Counted from the stretch's first letter, positions 51,967 to 61,873 are shown. The stretch is 64,000 nt of DNA from JAFGOM01 sp964605795 (GCA_964605795.1 CAZSDZ010000008.1:10943-74942); one strand, 5' to 3'. The notes: a model not told the origin generated them from the sequence alone. Program-made: numbers and translations.

Positions 51967-52560
51967 ATGCTTGTAGGAATCGCAGGGCCGAGTTGTTGTG
52001 GGAAGAGTTCTGTATGCAGGCTGCTTGCTGATCGTCATGATATGGTATGTATCTCTCTTGATCTCTTTTTCCGCCCTTATCCGGTAGCGTTTTATCAAGG
52101 GTACGTAAACTGGGAAATTCCCGAATCACTGATGATGGATGCGTTTGTTGCGGTTCTCACCGATCTCTCTGCAGGACGGATCTCATATGTTCCCCATGCA
52201 GGATGGACCGGTATGTGTGATACATTAGTCAGACCGGCTCCTTTCATGATTGCAGAAGGATTTTTGTTATTTACTGACTCAAGAGTCCTTCCTCTTTGTG
52301 ATCTCAAAATATATCTGGATGTATCTGAGGATGAGATCAGCAGGAGACGACAGATTCGAAACCACACCGACGATCCTGCCTACTGTACAGAGGTTGTTAT
52401 CCCCCATTTTCGCCGTTTTCGGGATGAGCAGAAGGCGGTTGCCGATCTTGTCATCGATGGAAACAGGCCTGTTGAGGTTGTTTTAAGGGAATTTGAAGAG
52501 GTTTTTACGAGCCACATCCCGTCATGGGGTGTCCGGGCAGATGAAAAGGAGCAGAAGTGA
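51967..52560 (+). CDS. P-loop kinase, uridine-kinase-like
   Basis: 197 residues from the ATG at 51967, preceded by GGGAGAG; a GTG at 51955 is a weaker alternative. P-loop GIAGPSCCGKSSVCRLL, an acidic ISLDLFF strand, a YVNWEIPES segment typical of uridine/phosphoribulokinase-like kinases, and the lid-like RRRQIRNHTDDP. The substrate is not identifiable from sequence alone. Convergent with the next gene; 39 bases separate the ends. Confidence 0.8.
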   Translation: MLVGIAGPSCCGKSSVCRLLADRHDMVCISLDLFFRPYPVAFYQGYVNWEIPESLMMDAFVAVLTDLSAGRISYVPHAGWTGMCDTLVRPAPFMIAEGFLLFTDSRVLPLCDLKIYLDVSEDEISRRRQIRNHTDDPAYCTEVVIPHFRRFRDEQKAVADLVIDGNRPVEVVLREFEEVFTSHIPSWGVRADEKEQK

Positions 52561-52599
52561 AACCGGACATTAATCATCCGCGGTTTTTCTCCTATCCCA

Positions 52600-53049
52600 C
52601 TATCCGCCCATCGCTAATGCGTGTGTCTGGGTTTTTATCTTTACCGAGAGTTCGTCTTTGGTCCTGCTTAAAAATTCATGAGTTATAAACGAAGGAGAGA
52701 CGATCTTCCTGATTTCAGCACAACCGGGGAGGGTAAACGGCCGGTGCTCGTCAAGCCTGGTTATGGTATCGATGATGGCACCCATCCGGGGGGCATAGGA
52801 TCCGTTGATGCAGGCAGCCGGGGGTTTACCGAAGAAATGTTCGTTCTGGTATGCAGCAGATGAACTGTAGTGGAAATGAACGGTATGCACAAGCCCGGTC
52901 GGTATTGCCGGTATAGGATCTGTTCCGATAGTCAGTTCAATGCCATCGAGATGGTGGTCTGATACAAACTGTCTGACTACCTCCCAGTTGTTTTCGTATC
53001 GTGCAGGGTCCATCGGGTAGACTGAGAAGTTCATGAGGTGTTTTGGCAT
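52600..53049 (-). CDS. Shortened TIM-barrel (sugar-phosphate isomerase/epimerase-like) protein
   Basis: 149 residues. The first 100 resemble the start of AP-endonuclease-2/epimerase-type TIM barrels of methanogens: NFSVYPMDPARYE, HHLDGIELTIGTDPIPA, GLVHTVHFHYSSS and MGAIIDTITRLDEH. Full-length members are roughly 230-280 residues, so about half the barrel is missing and the last 45 residues have no match I can see. Only 39 bases remain before the convergent kinase gene, so the C-terminus is absent, not frameshifted. Possibly a decaying or repurposed gene. It follows the BtuF-like gene by 20 bases. Confidence 0.6.
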   Translation of the reverse strand: MPKHLMNFSVYPMDPARYENNWEVVRQFVSDHHLDGIELTIGTDPIPAIPTGLVHTVHFHYSSSAAYQNEHFFGKPPAACINGSYAPRMGAIIDTITRLDEHRPFTLPGCAEIRKIVSPSFITHEFLSRTKDELSVKIKTQTHALAMGG

Positions 53050-53069
53050 GATATCCTTGCTCCACGGTT

Positions 53070-54077
53070 TTACACTGCAGGATATACACTCTCTCCCTCA
53101 TCAGCACCCGGAAGGAATTGTTCTGCATACGAAACAAGAGCTTCTCCGGTGTCTACATCAGTAAACTGTTCCGGATGCAGAATGGATGCAACCGTACACA
53201 GGCCTGCAGGACTTCGCGGCCCCAGTGTCAGTTCTGCGTTGAATGCATACACTTCGTTACGCTTCACTGCAGTCAGATCAGAAAAACCATCCCTGTTCAT
53301 GACCATCTCCCGGGAAGATGCAAGACTGGTATCTGGTTTTATTGCAACGATCTTGATAATGATAACAGGATTTTGCTGAATAACCCATTCGCGGGTGACC
53401 TTGGGCCACTGTCCTTCCAGTCCCGCTGCGATATTTACTCCCTTTGCCTCTGTTACCAGCAGGTCACTTCCACTGTCTTTTCCCTGGGCTGAGTATTCAC
53501 TATATCCCTCGATGTAAACACGTGGATATGCATCTTGTGGAATATCTGCTGTCTTCTCCTGAACCAGGGTTTCCCACTGATTTATCCATGTAAGATACTC
53601 GTCGGCAGCAGTCTCTTCCCCGATAAGTTTCTCCATGGCCAGAGCGTCATGCTGCAGGGTGTCTGTCTTGTAGCAGTCAAGATAGATAAGAGGCAGGCCT
53701 GCATTTTTGAACTGATCTGAGTTCTTTGGTGTTGAACTTCGATAAGTTATGATTGCATCCGGCTCGAGGGCGAGGATCCGCTCAACACTCGGGGTCTGCC
53801 AGTCTCCGACATTTACCGCATTCGGCACCTGTTTTTTTAAAACCGGATCGTCCAGTGCTGTCTCAGTCAGACCGACTATCCGGTCCCCGGCTCCGAGGAT
53901 TATCAGCATCTCGGCAGCATCACCGTTTAAGCAGACGATCCGGGAGGCAGGATGAGGGAGGGTAATCTCTTCTCCACTGGTATCAGTAAAGACGACATCG
54001 GCACAGGTACAGGCAGATCCAATAAATACTGCCAGCAGGACGGGAAGAATGAATCGGAAGATGGGTGTGTGTATCAT
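53070..54077 (-). CDS. BtuF/FecB-like ABC substrate-binding protein
   Basis: 335 residues. N-terminal signal (about 1-24) with a lipobox-like IGSAC, then the class III binding-protein pattern: FTDTSGEEITLPHPASRIVCL, GAGDRIVGLTE, LEPDAIITY and a late GLCTVASILHPEQF. The family captures cobalamin, haem or ferric chelates for BtuCD/FecCD importers. The importer genes lie at 61885-63736, with cobN between, so it may serve them. Downstream of the ABC-2 permease by 69 bases. Confidence 0.9.
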   Translation of the reverse strand: MIHTPIFRFILPVLLAVFIGSACTCADVVFTDTSGEEITLPHPASRIVCLNGDAAEMLIILGAGDRIVGLTETALDDPVLKKQVPNAVNVGDWQTPSVERILALEPDAIITYRSSTPKNSDQFKNAGLPLIYLDCYKTDTLQHDALAMEKLIGEETAADEYLTWINQWETLVQEKTADIPQDAYPRVYIEGYSEYSAQGKDSGSDLLVTEAKGVNIAAGLEGQWPKVTREWVIQQNPVIIIKIVAIKPDTSLASSREMVMNRDGFSDLTAVKRNEVYAFNAELTLGPRSPAGLCTVASILHPEQFTDVDTGEALVSYAEQFLPGADEGESVYPAV

Positions 54078-54146
54078 AGTATCATTTTGTTGTTGTTTTC
54101 GCTGTTGTTTCGCTTCTTTAATTTTTCAGGAAAGATAAATATCAGG

Positions 54147-54872
54147 TCATATCTTTACCCTCCTAAAAGCCCTTACACTGAACAGCATGAGAAGGATACA
54201 GAGCAGGCAGAGGGCACTAATCTGGATTGCCGGAAATACACCCTCAAGAATAAGCCGGATCCCGTCTATTGCAAAGCTAAGGGGATTTATCGCTGCCGGT
54301 ATCCGCATCCACTCAGGCATGACGCTATACGGCATCATTGCTGTTGAGGTGAAGAAGAGCGGCATGGAGATCATGGCGCTGACTGCTGCATAGCTGTCGT
54401 GATCCCCGACGTAGATTGCGAGCGTTGTTGTAAAGGATGAGAGCATTGCACCAAATATGATTAAAATCAGGTACGTAACAGCAAGCTGGGCCGGGGTATA
54501 GAGTGTTGCTCCGATGAGAAATGCCAATGCAAGGATGATGGTTGACTGGATAAGCCCCCGTATCATGATGACCAGTATCTTTCCAAATAAAATACTCTCG
54601 CGGGGGGCAGGAAGGGCGAGAAATTTCGTAAAAAATCCAAGCATCCGGTCAAGGATGAGGAGTCCGCCTCCCTGCAGTGATGCAGTAAGGGTGCTCATAA
54701 CGAGGATGCCGGGAGTGACAAAGTCGATGTAGTCATCGGTAAACCTGATGGGCAGTGCGAGACCGACGAAGATGAGCCAGGCAGCAGGGGTGACGAGTGC
54801 AGAGATAAATCCCCATCTGCCCCGAATCCATCTCGTAAGATCACGACGGCAGTACACCAGTATTGCATTCAT
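54147..54872 (-). CDS. ABC-2 type transporter permease
   Basis: 241 residues with about six hydrophobic helices; the LDRMLGFFTKFLALPAPRE and VIMIRGLIQSTI segments match drug/antibiotic-type exporters of the DrrB family. Partner of the ATPase upstream, seven bases away. In the same operon as cobN, which suggests export or metal homeostasis, but the substrate is unknown. Confidence 0.9.
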   Translation of the reverse strand: MNAILVYCRRDLTRWIRGRWGFISALVTPAAWLIFVGLALPIRFTDDYIDFVTPGILVMSTLTASLQGGGLLILDRMLGFFTKFLALPAPRESILFGKILVIMIRGLIQSTIILALAFLIGATLYTPAQLAVTYLILIIFGAMLSSFTTTLAIYVGDHDSYAAVSAMISMPLFFTSTAMMPYSVMPEWMRIPAAINPLSFAIDGIRLILEGVFPAIQISALCLLCILLMLFSVRAFRRVKI

Positions 54873-54879
54873 AAAACGT

Positions 54880-55875
54880 TCATCCCCTCCTCCCGAGAAT
54901 ATTCCGGAATGTGCTTAAGTTAAAGGGTCCTGCCTCCTCATCGGTGCTACCGGTGAGGTGAAGAAAGACATCATCCAGAGACGGACGCCTGACTGACATG
55001 GAGTGGATGGTCAGGCCTTCACCTGCAAGGGCGTCTTTTATCAGGGGAAGAGCTATATCCTCGTTCTCTGCATAAAATATCAGTTCATCACCATCTCTCT
55101 CGATACACCTGATACCGGGCAGGTCAATTCCGGAACCGGTTCCGGATACCGTTGCAGTAACGATATCATGGGATATCATGCGTTTGAGATGATCCGGAGA
55201 ATCTATCGCTTTTATTGTTCCCTTGTCAATGATGGCAACACGGTCACAGTACCGGTCTGCCTCGTCCATGTAATGAGTGGTAACAAAGATACACATCCCG
55301 GTCTCCCGAAGACCCCTGATATGTTCCCAGATCTTTTTCCGGGCCGAGACATCCAGTCCGACTGTTGGTTCGTCGAGAAATAAGACCCGGGGGTTGTGAA
55401 CAAGAGCCTGGGCAAGTTCAAGCCGCCGTCTCATCCCGCCCGAGTATGCCCTGACAAATTCATCGGCCCGGTCGGCCAGTCCTAGGGTCTGTAATGCATC
55501 TTCTGTCCTCTCTACCGGGTTTTTCACTTTGTAGAGCTCGGCATACATCATCACGTTCTCCCGTCCGGTAAGCCGGATATCAACCGCCATGTCCTGGGGG
55601 ACGAAACTTATCATCTTTCGTACTGATCGGGGATCTTTTCTGATATCATACCCACAGACTGAAGCAGTTCCAGATGACGGGGCAAGCAGGGTGGTCAGCA
55701 TCATGACCGTGGTGGTCTTTCCGGATCCGTTCGGTCCAAGGATACCAAATATCTCGGTTCCTACTTTTAGGTTCATCCGGTTTACGGCACAAAGCTCACC
55801 ATAATACCGGGTCAGTTCAGTCGTGACGATGGGCATGGAAGAAGGATTTTTACTCTGATCCGTTTCTTTTATCAC
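54880..55875 (-). CDS. ABC-2 type transporter ATPase (DrrA-like)
   Basis: 331 residues from a GTG overlapping the cobN stop (GTGA), preceded by GGTGA; the ATG at 55836 (MPIVTTELTRYYG) is the alternative. Walker A GPNGSGKTTTVM, Q loop ISFVPQD, signature YSGGMRRRLELAQ, Walker B FLDEPTVGLD and a switch histidine in TTHYMDEAD are intact. A C-terminal DrrA-like domain follows. Coupled to cobN and followed by its permease. Confidence 0.93.
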   Translation of the reverse strand: MIKETDQSKNPSSMPIVTTELTRYYGELCAVNRMNLKVGTEIFGILGPNGSGKTTTVMMLTTLLAPSSGTASVCGYDIRKDPRSVRKMISFVPQDMAVDIRLTGRENVMMYAELYKVKNPVERTEDALQTLGLADRADEFVRAYSGGMRRRLELAQALVHNPRVLFLDEPTVGLDVSARKKIWEHIRGLRETGMCIFVTTHYMDEADRYCDRVAIIDKGTIKAIDSPDHLKRMISHDIVTATVSGTGSGIDLPGIRCIERDGDELIFYAENEDIALPLIKDALAGEGLTIHSMSVRRPSLDDVFLHLTGSTDEEAGPFNLSTFRNILGRRG

Positions 55876-58800
55876 TTTTTCACCGGTTCTTTGTTGTGGA
55901 TTTTGTTCAGGTACCGGAGCATTGATTCGTCCCATTCCTCGATATCCTGGTACCCGCGAACTGACACCGTTCCTCCCTGGAAATCTCCCTCATGATCCTG
56001 CTCTTCCATCCACGATTCTATCTCAAGGTATGACTCCTGGAGTTTCTCAAGGATACAGGGATCTGCCTGCCATAATCCCCGGGAATGAGCCTCGAGTAAC
56101 CGGCGGGATATCTCTTCAAGGGCATACGGATTTTTCTCTGAAAAGAACTCTTTCATCTCGGGATCATTGACAAAAGTCTCTGCTATCTCGTCAAAGATCC
56201 AGTCATCAACCTCCTGTGTGGTTGCCTCCCATCCGTATACCCTGCCGACTCGTTTCGAGATATCTGCGGCACCTGCATACCCGTGTTGTTTCATCCCTTC
56301 AATCCACTTCGGATTGAGAACCTTTCCCCTGACGACTCTCCTGATCTCATCGGCAAGATCCCTGACTTCTGCATGGTCTGCTTCCCGCGTGTCCCCAAAA
56401 TACGCCCGTATCTCTTTTCCTGATATTCTTCGGGCAGCAGCTGTCATGCCGCCCTGGTTTGAGAAGTAGCAGCAGCATCCGAAGAGATCATACTCATCTG
56501 AAGGCATCTTGTTAAACGTGAGATCCACTTCTGCCAGCCTTTCTGCAAAGAGGTTGTGTACTTCTGCTCCTGCGATATCCCGCCCGTATCCAAAACCGTT
56601 GTATGCAAGGAATATGTCTGCAAGATCTGCTTCTTCTTTCCAGGCACTTGCAAATACGGCAAGATTGACACCTGCTGAGTAGGTTCCCGGCCGGCTTGAG
56701 AAGATCCTGATGGTTGCGTCCCGCTGTGAGAGTTCTCCTTTCATTGATTCCCGTACATGTTTTCTGATAAAGTTCAGGGCATCGGGTTCATTTAAATCTG
56801 CAACGGTCTGTACCGCGTCATCAAGGAGGGAAAACAGGTTAGAAAAGTTGTCTCTGATGATTCCAGAACTCTTGGCAAGGATATCTATCCTGGGTCTTCC
56901 CAGTGTCTCCAGCGGTATTACCCGTATACCCTGTACCCGTCCGTTCTGCTGCCAGACCGGTTCGACTCCCATAAGGGCAAACATCTGGGCAAGCCCTTCC
57001 CCGTCGGTCCACATGACATCGTTTGCCATCCAGTAAAAGGCCACACTCTCGGGGAGAGAACCATGGTCCCCGACGTACTTCTCAAGCAGGGCATGGGCAA
57101 GCTGCTGACCGACCGTATATGCAGCACGGGTCGGAAGGCGATAGGGATCAAGCGAGTAGAAGTTTCTCCCGGTCGGCAGAACATCATCCCGTCCCCGGGT
57201 GATGAGTCCTGACGGGCCGGGTGGGATGTAGTGTCCTGAAAAACCGTTCAGCAGTGATTTGATCTCATCAGATTCACGGATCCGTGATGTTATATCAAGA
57301 ATTCTCATAAAAAGCTGTTTTTTTGTTTCGTCTGGTCCGGTTGCGTATACCTCTCCCGGGTTTTTGTCCGATCCGGGGCTATCCAGAATATCTTTGATAA
57401 AGGCCAGCGATTCCTTCTCTATCTCCTCGAGCAGTGCCGCGTGTGATAGTTTCCGTTCGGCATGAAATCCTTCCTTGTTACTGATAAGTGAAGAGAGCGT
57501 TAGTCCCATCAGGGTTGCGATGTAATCGCGAAGGGATCCCGGACCTGTCTCGTAGGCAAGAATGGCGTATATAAATGCAACTTCCCACTCGCCTTCAGGC
57601 AGGGTTCCAAAGATATGCATCCCTGAAGGGATCCGAGTCTGTCGTATCCTGGTCAGGTTCTCATGGAGTCTGGGGATGATATCTTCTATCGGGGTATCAT
57701 GCGAGATGGTGATCTCATTCTCGAGATGTGCCTTATTCACGGCATCGAGGATCTCGTGCTGCAGGGCATGGGATCGGGCACGATCATACTGTGCCGTTTC
57801 GTATTCAATCAGTAACTGGTCAAGCGTGAGCAGGTCGTCATAAAGGCCGCCTGAAACCATGACCGTCTGGAGATGATCCACGAGACAGGCATAGGATCGC
57901 CGTTTGGCGGTTGTTCCTTCAGGCGGGTTGTCTGCATTGTAGATATAGAGATGCGGAATGGTTCCGATGGTGATGTCAGGATAGCAGTACCTGCTTAATC
58001 CGACTCCTTTTCCCGGGAGAAATTCTAAGTTGCCATGAGTTCCGACATGGACCAGGATATCTGCCTGAAAGACTGCATGCAGGTAATGGTAAGTGGCCAG
58101 GTACTGGTGAGTCGGGGGAACAAGGGGATCGTGGAGGATCTTACAGACCTCTCCGTCACATTTTGCCCCTGCACATCCCCGTTTTGGCTGTATGCAGAGG
58201 AGTGCATTATCATAGAGGAGACCGGTGATGAGAATCTTATTTTCGTGAACCATAGCGGTTCCCGGGGGGTTTCCCCATGCGTTACAGACTTCCTGTTGTG
58301 TTTTTTCCGGAAGGGTCGAGAAGTACTCAAGATAGTGTTCCGGCGTCATCTTTTCGATACAGCCGCCGAGCCTGACGATATCTGCAGCAGTGGTCCAACG
58401 AAATTCTGATATTGCTTTTTTATCGAGAAATTCCCTAATTATCTCTTCTCCATCTGCAGGAACCCTGACATTGTAACCTGCCTCTTTCATCTTTATAAGA
58501 ATCCTTGCCAGGCTTGCAGGAGCATCGAGGTGTGCTGCAGAGCCGATAGTTGCCTCGACTCCTGCACAGGGGCTGCTTAACAGGACGAATGCCACTTTTC
58601 GTTTCGAAACCGGTTTATTGGCAAGCCTGGCCCAGTTTGCAACCCTTGTTACCAGTTTTTGGCAACGTTCCGGGATGGGAACGCGTGAACCTGATTCTTC
58701 CCCGAGACCGGTCTGGGCACCGATAAGGATGGGCTCGATGACCCCTTCAAACTCCGGCATACTGACGCTCCAGCCGATATCATCGGTGAGATCGATGCCG

Positions 58801-59690
58801 TCTTCCCAGTCAGATATCTGGCGGTAGTACGAGATTATCGGCTGAAAAACCGGGACTCCCAGTTCTTTTAACACCTCTGTCCCGGATCGTATCACTGATT
58901 TTGATCCGCTCTCTGCCTCCTTGTCTGATCCGATAAAGAACGATGTCATCTTGATAAGACCCGAGATTTTCGGGCATGCAGGATCCTGGAAAAACTGCCT
59001 GATACAACCGGCCATGCCACGGGTACCGAGATCTGCATCCCGAACCGAGTAAGTAAAGACCGGGATTACCTGTAATCCTTCGTTCTCGAGATAACGAATA
59101 ACCAGGTCCTCGATAGCATGGTTATTGGTGATCCACGCGGTTCTTGAGATGAGAAGTCCAATGTACGGTTCACCTGTATCAGTTCTCCTCTCTCTGTACC
59201 AGGAGAGGTAGTCTTTCATTATTGTGAAGTAAGACTCTGCGTCCGGGTGATAGATGCCCTCCCATGGGATCTGTTCAGGGGGTTGTGGGAAAAATGGTGC
59301 GTTTAAGAGTTCTTTAGAGAGAAAAAGAAGGAGATTTTCAGAGTTATTGGCGCCGTTGAGCATGAGATAGGTGTATGCGGTCATGACTATCCGTGCGTCG
59401 ACGTTTGAGAGGAGCCAGTATGAGGATTCATATCCTACAGCAATTATCGGCCGGTTCTTCCCGAAAGAGCGGATCTGATCCTCGATGGTGTCCCAGAAGA
59501 GACTTCCGGTCCGGTATAATATGATGATATCTGCTCCCTCCATCTCTGCAAGGGCATTATCGATCTTCTGAGGATCTTCTTCTAATTCCCGGGTTGAGTG
59601 AATAAGAAGATTAATTCCGTTTTTTTTGGCAGCCTGTACAAAGAGCGGAATGTATGAGTTCCACATGATAGCAGCAATAGTTATCGTCAT
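55872..59690 (-). CDS. cobN: Cobaltochelatase CobN / magnesium-chelatase H-like subunit
   Basis: 1272 residues from the ATG at 59690, preceded by AAAGGAAAG. The large substrate-binding subunit of class I chelatases. Typical segments: ILYRTGSLFWD, the central HVGTHGNLEFLPGKGVGLS, LRDYIATLMGL, FYSLDPYRLPTRAAYTVGQ and FSSRPGTYSAGVNL, ending in a helical DDWIFDEIAETF region. It inserts a metal into a tetrapyrrole with an AAA+ motor, here presumably the ChlI-ChlD fusion transcribed divergently. In anaerobes cobalt insertion for B12 often uses CbiK/CbiX, so the exact metal is inference. Confidence 0.95.
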   Translation of the reverse strand: MTITIAAIMWNSYIPLFVQAAKKNGINLLIHSTRELEEDPQKIDNALAEMEGADIIILYRTGSLFWDTIEDQIRSFGKNRPIIAVGYESSYWLLSNVDARIVMTAYTYLMLNGANNSENLLLFLSKELLNAPFFPQPPEQIPWEGIYHPDAESYFTIMKDYLSWYRERRTDTGEPYIGLLISRTAWITNNHAIEDLVIRYLENEGLQVIPVFTYSVRDADLGTRGMAGCIRQFFQDPACPKISGLIKMTSFFIGSDKEAESGSKSVIRSGTEVLKELGVPVFQPIISYYRQISDWEDGIDLTDDIGWSVSMPEFEGVIEPILIGAQTGLGEESGSRVPIPERCQKLVTRVANWARLANKPVSKRKVAFVLLSSPCAGVEATIGSAAHLDAPASLARILIKMKEAGYNVRVPADGEEIIREFLDKKAISEFRWTTAADIVRLGGCIEKMTPEHYLEYFSTLPEKTQQEVCNAWGNPPGTAMVHENKILITGLLYDNALLCIQPKRGCAGAKCDGEVCKILHDPLVPPTHQYLATYHYLHAVFQADILVHVGTHGNLEFLPGKGVGLSRYCYPDITIGTIPHLYIYNADNPPEGTTAKRRSYACLVDHLQTVMVSGGLYDDLLTLDQLLIEYETAQYDRARSHALQHEILDAVNKAHLENEITISHDTPIEDIIPRLHENLTRIRQTRIPSGMHIFGTLPEGEWEVAFIYAILAYETGPGSLRDYIATLMGLTLSSLISNKEGFHAERKLSHAALLEEIEKESLAFIKDILDSPGSDKNPGEVYATGPDETKKQLFMRILDITSRIRESDEIKSLLNGFSGHYIPPGPSGLITRGRDDVLPTGRNFYSLDPYRLPTRAAYTVGQQLAHALLEKYVGDHGSLPESVAFYWMANDVMWTDGEGLAQMFALMGVEPVWQQNGRVQGIRVIPLETLGRPRIDILAKSSGIIRDNFSNLFSLLDDAVQTVADLNEPDALNFIRKHVRESMKGELSQRDATIRIFSSRPGTYSAGVNLAVFASAWKEEADLADIFLAYNGFGYGRDIAGAEVHNLFAERLAEVDLTFNKMPSDEYDLFGCCCYFSNQGGMTAAARRISGKEIRAYFGDTREADHAEVRDLADEIRRVVRGKVLNPKWIEGMKQHGYAGAADISKRVGRVYGWEATTQEVDDWIFDEIAETFVNDPEMKEFFSEKNPYALEEISRRLLEAHSRGLWQADPCILEKLQESYLEIESWMEEQDHEGDFQGGTVSVRGYQDIEEWDESMLRYLNKIHNKEPVKK

Positions 59691-59767
59691 AAATTTCTCT
59701 TTCCTTTCTGCGCATCTCCGGGGATATGATTGTGAGACCACGAATCACGCTGTTGTGTAACGGATCA

Positions 59768-59779
59768 TGGCAGCTGCCA
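59768..59779. promoter_or_regulatory. 12-bp palindrome at the predicted cobN start site
   Basis: TGGCAGCTGCCA is a perfect palindrome lying about 26 bases downstream of the minus-strand TATA box at 59798-59808, i.e. on the predicted cobN transcription start. A bound repressor there would block cobN. No matching repressor gene is in the window. Confidence 0.35.
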
Positions 59780-59797
59780 AAAATCTTTCATGAGAGT

Positions 59798-59808
59798 GAT
59801 ATATTCAA
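59798..59808 (-). promoter_or_regulatory. TATA box of cobN
   Basis: TTGAATATATC on the minus strand, followed about 26 bases later by the palindrome at 59768-59779. It would give a leader of roughly 85 bases before the cobN ATG. Confidence 0.35.
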
Positions 59809-59890
59809 TAAATCTTAAAAAAATAAGAATGTTGCTACTTGATTTTACTTTCTCCTGTTATGTATAAACAGATGATACCATTCCATTGTT

Positions 59891-59900
59891 TGATATATTT
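59891..59900 (+). promoter_or_regulatory. TATA box of the ChlI-ChlD fusion gene
   Basis: TGATATATTT is centred about 26 bases before the ATG at 59921, predicting a leaderless transcript and supporting that start. Confidence 0.5.
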
Positions 59901-59920
59901 CTAAGAACCACCTTCCTCTT

Positions 59921-61861
59921 ATGGAAGTGCATCATCGGATATATCCGTTCTCAGCGATTGTAGGTCAGGAGCACATGAAGAAAGCCCTGATATTAAACGC
60001 GATACATCCGGGGATCGGTGGGGTGCTCATCAGGGGCGAGAAGGGAACTGCAAAGTCCACCGCGGTCAGGGGACTTGCAAATCTTCTCCCTGACATCCTT
60101 GTCTCTGAAGGATGCCCGTTTCACTGTGACCCGGGCAGGCCCCCTGAGATGTGTTCTCTCTGCCGGGAGTCGTCTGAGGTGCACCAGGCATACAAAAAGA
60201 TGAGCGTTGTGGAACTGCCGGTCAGTGCAACCGAGGACAAGGTTATTGGAACGATCGATATCGAGCAGGCGATACAGAAAGGGAAGAAGATGTTTGAGCC
60301 GGGTATTCTTGCCGAAGCCCACCGGAATATCCTCTATATTGACGAGGTCAACCTGCTTAATGACCATATCGTTGACCTGCTGCTTGATGTCGCAGCGATG
60401 GGAGTAAATATCGTGGAACGCGAGGGGATCTCGTTTGAGCATCCCTCGTCTTTTATCCTTATCGGAACCATGAACCCGGAAGAGGGTGATCTCCGTCCCC
60501 AACTCCTTGACCGGTTCGGTTTGTGTGTTGATATTGAAGGGATACGGGATTCCGGTGTCAGGATGGAGGTTATCAAGAGGCGGCTCTCCTATGAATCAGA
60601 TCCTGATTCGTTCCTGGTATCATATGCAGCCGGAGATCGTGATCTCGCCTGCCGGATTGTGGATGCACAAAAGAGGCTCTGCTCTGTAGAGATCCCTGAC
60701 GAGATGCTGCAGATGGTCGTTGGAATATGTATTGATATGGCTGTTGATGGTCACAGGGCAGATATTACCATGGTAAAGACGGCAAAGGCGATTGCCGCGT
60801 ATGCATGCCGGTCTCTTGTCAGCGAGGATGATGTCAGGGAGGCAGCAGAACTGGTTCTTCCCCACCGCATGAAGCGACAGCCGTTTTCAGATACTCCCTT
60901 TGATAAGAATCAGCTTGAGGAGTCGATTCAGAAGAACCGCAACCCGGAGGAACAGCAGGAGAATCATTGCGATGATTCCGAAACAAAAGACCGGGAGAGA
61001 CCTTCTGCGACCGGAACGACCCAGTTTGCAGAGGATGATACTATCAAGGCCAGGAAAGGAGTCATTGCTGATCCCAGGGTAAACCGGGATGAGATACAGC
61101 AGGGAAGGGGAAGAAGCAGGAGGTCAGTATCTGACACCGGTTACTATGTCAGGAGCAGGATTCCTACCGGTCCTATATCTCCTGATATTGCGCTTGATGC
61201 GACGATACGTGCCGCTGCCCCTTTTCAGAGGTCCCGATCAGGTGATTGTGCAGTCACTATTCATACTTCTGATATCAGGGAGAAGGTACGGGAGCGAAAA
61301 GTCGGGAATACGCTGTTGTTCGTGGTGGATGTCAGTGGCAGCATGGGGGTTATGAAGCGGATGAGCGAGGTGAAAGGAGCGGTCATCTCACTGCTTCATG
61401 AAGCATACCAGCGGCGTGACCGGGTGGGACTGGTAGCTTTCCGGGGGGACGGGTGCGAGGTCTTACTCCCGCCTACCTCAAGCGTGGAACTGGCACGATC
61501 CCGTATAGCGATGATTCCTACGGGTGGAAAGACTCCGCTTGCCCGGGGTATTTATACCGGCCTTGAGCTCCTTTGTCGTGAGCAGATAAAAAATCCTGAA
61601 TCGTTACCTCTTCTTGTGCTGATATCTGACGGGAAGGCAAACGTGAGCATAAACGGCTCTCCTCCGCGACAGGAAGCCCGGGCAGCAGCACAGGCAGTCA
61701 GGAGTGCCGGGATCTCCTCTCTAATTATCGATACCGAACAGGGATACGTGAGTTTCGGACGTGCGAAGGAACTTGCCGGGGAGATGGGAGGCAGGTACCT
61801 GAAGATGGATGAATTTACCTCAGATGCGATTGCCGGTTCTGTCCGGGGATACGGGATGTGA
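59921..61861 (+). CDS. Fused ChlI-ChlD chelatase motor subunit
   Basis: 646 residues. N-terminal AAA+ ATPase with Walker A GEKGTAKST (residues 39-47), a cysteine-rich insert (GCPFHCDPGRPPEMCSLC), Walker B ILYIDEVNLL and sensor LIGTMNPEEG. A charged, low-complexity linker (about 330-400) follows, then a von Willebrand A domain with the metal-site motif DVSGSMG (D470, S472, S474) and the later SDGKANVS. It combines the ChlI/BchI and ChlD/BchD roles for the CobN-type chelatase on the opposite strand. Confidence 0.95.
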   Translation: MEVHHRIYPFSAIVGQEHMKKALILNAIHPGIGGVLIRGEKGTAKSTAVRGLANLLPDILVSEGCPFHCDPGRPPEMCSLCRESSEVHQAYKKMSVVELPVSATEDKVIGTIDIEQAIQKGKKMFEPGILAEAHRNILYIDEVNLLNDHIVDLLLDVAAMGVNIVEREGISFEHPSSFILIGTMNPEEGDLRPQLLDRFGLCVDIEGIRDSGVRMEVIKRRLSYESDPDSFLVSYAAGDRDLACRIVDAQKRLCSVEIPDEMLQMVVGICIDMAVDGHRADITMVKTAKAIAAYACRSLVSEDDVREAAELVLPHRMKRQPFSDTPFDKNQLEESIQKNRNPEEQQENHCDDSETKDRERPSATGTTQFAEDDTIKARKGVIADPRVNRDEIQQGRGRSRRSVSDTGYYVRSRIPTGPISPDIALDATIRAAAPFQRSRSGDCAVTIHTSDIREKVRERKVGNTLLFVVDVSGSMGVMKRMSEVKGAVISLLHEAYQRRDRVGLVAFRGDGCEVLLPPTSSVELARSRIAMIPTGGKTPLARGIYTGLELLCREQIKNPESLPLLVLISDGKANVSINGSPPRQEARAAAQAVRSAGISSLIIDTEQGYVSFGRAKELAGEMGGRYLKMDEFTSDAIAGSVRGYGM

Positions 61862-61873
61862 ATTCTCATTCCC

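Noticed and set aside
59691..59920. Cobalamin riboswitch upstream of cobN
   Set aside because: No B12-box-like conserved segments on either strand; only a palindrome and TATA elements are visible.
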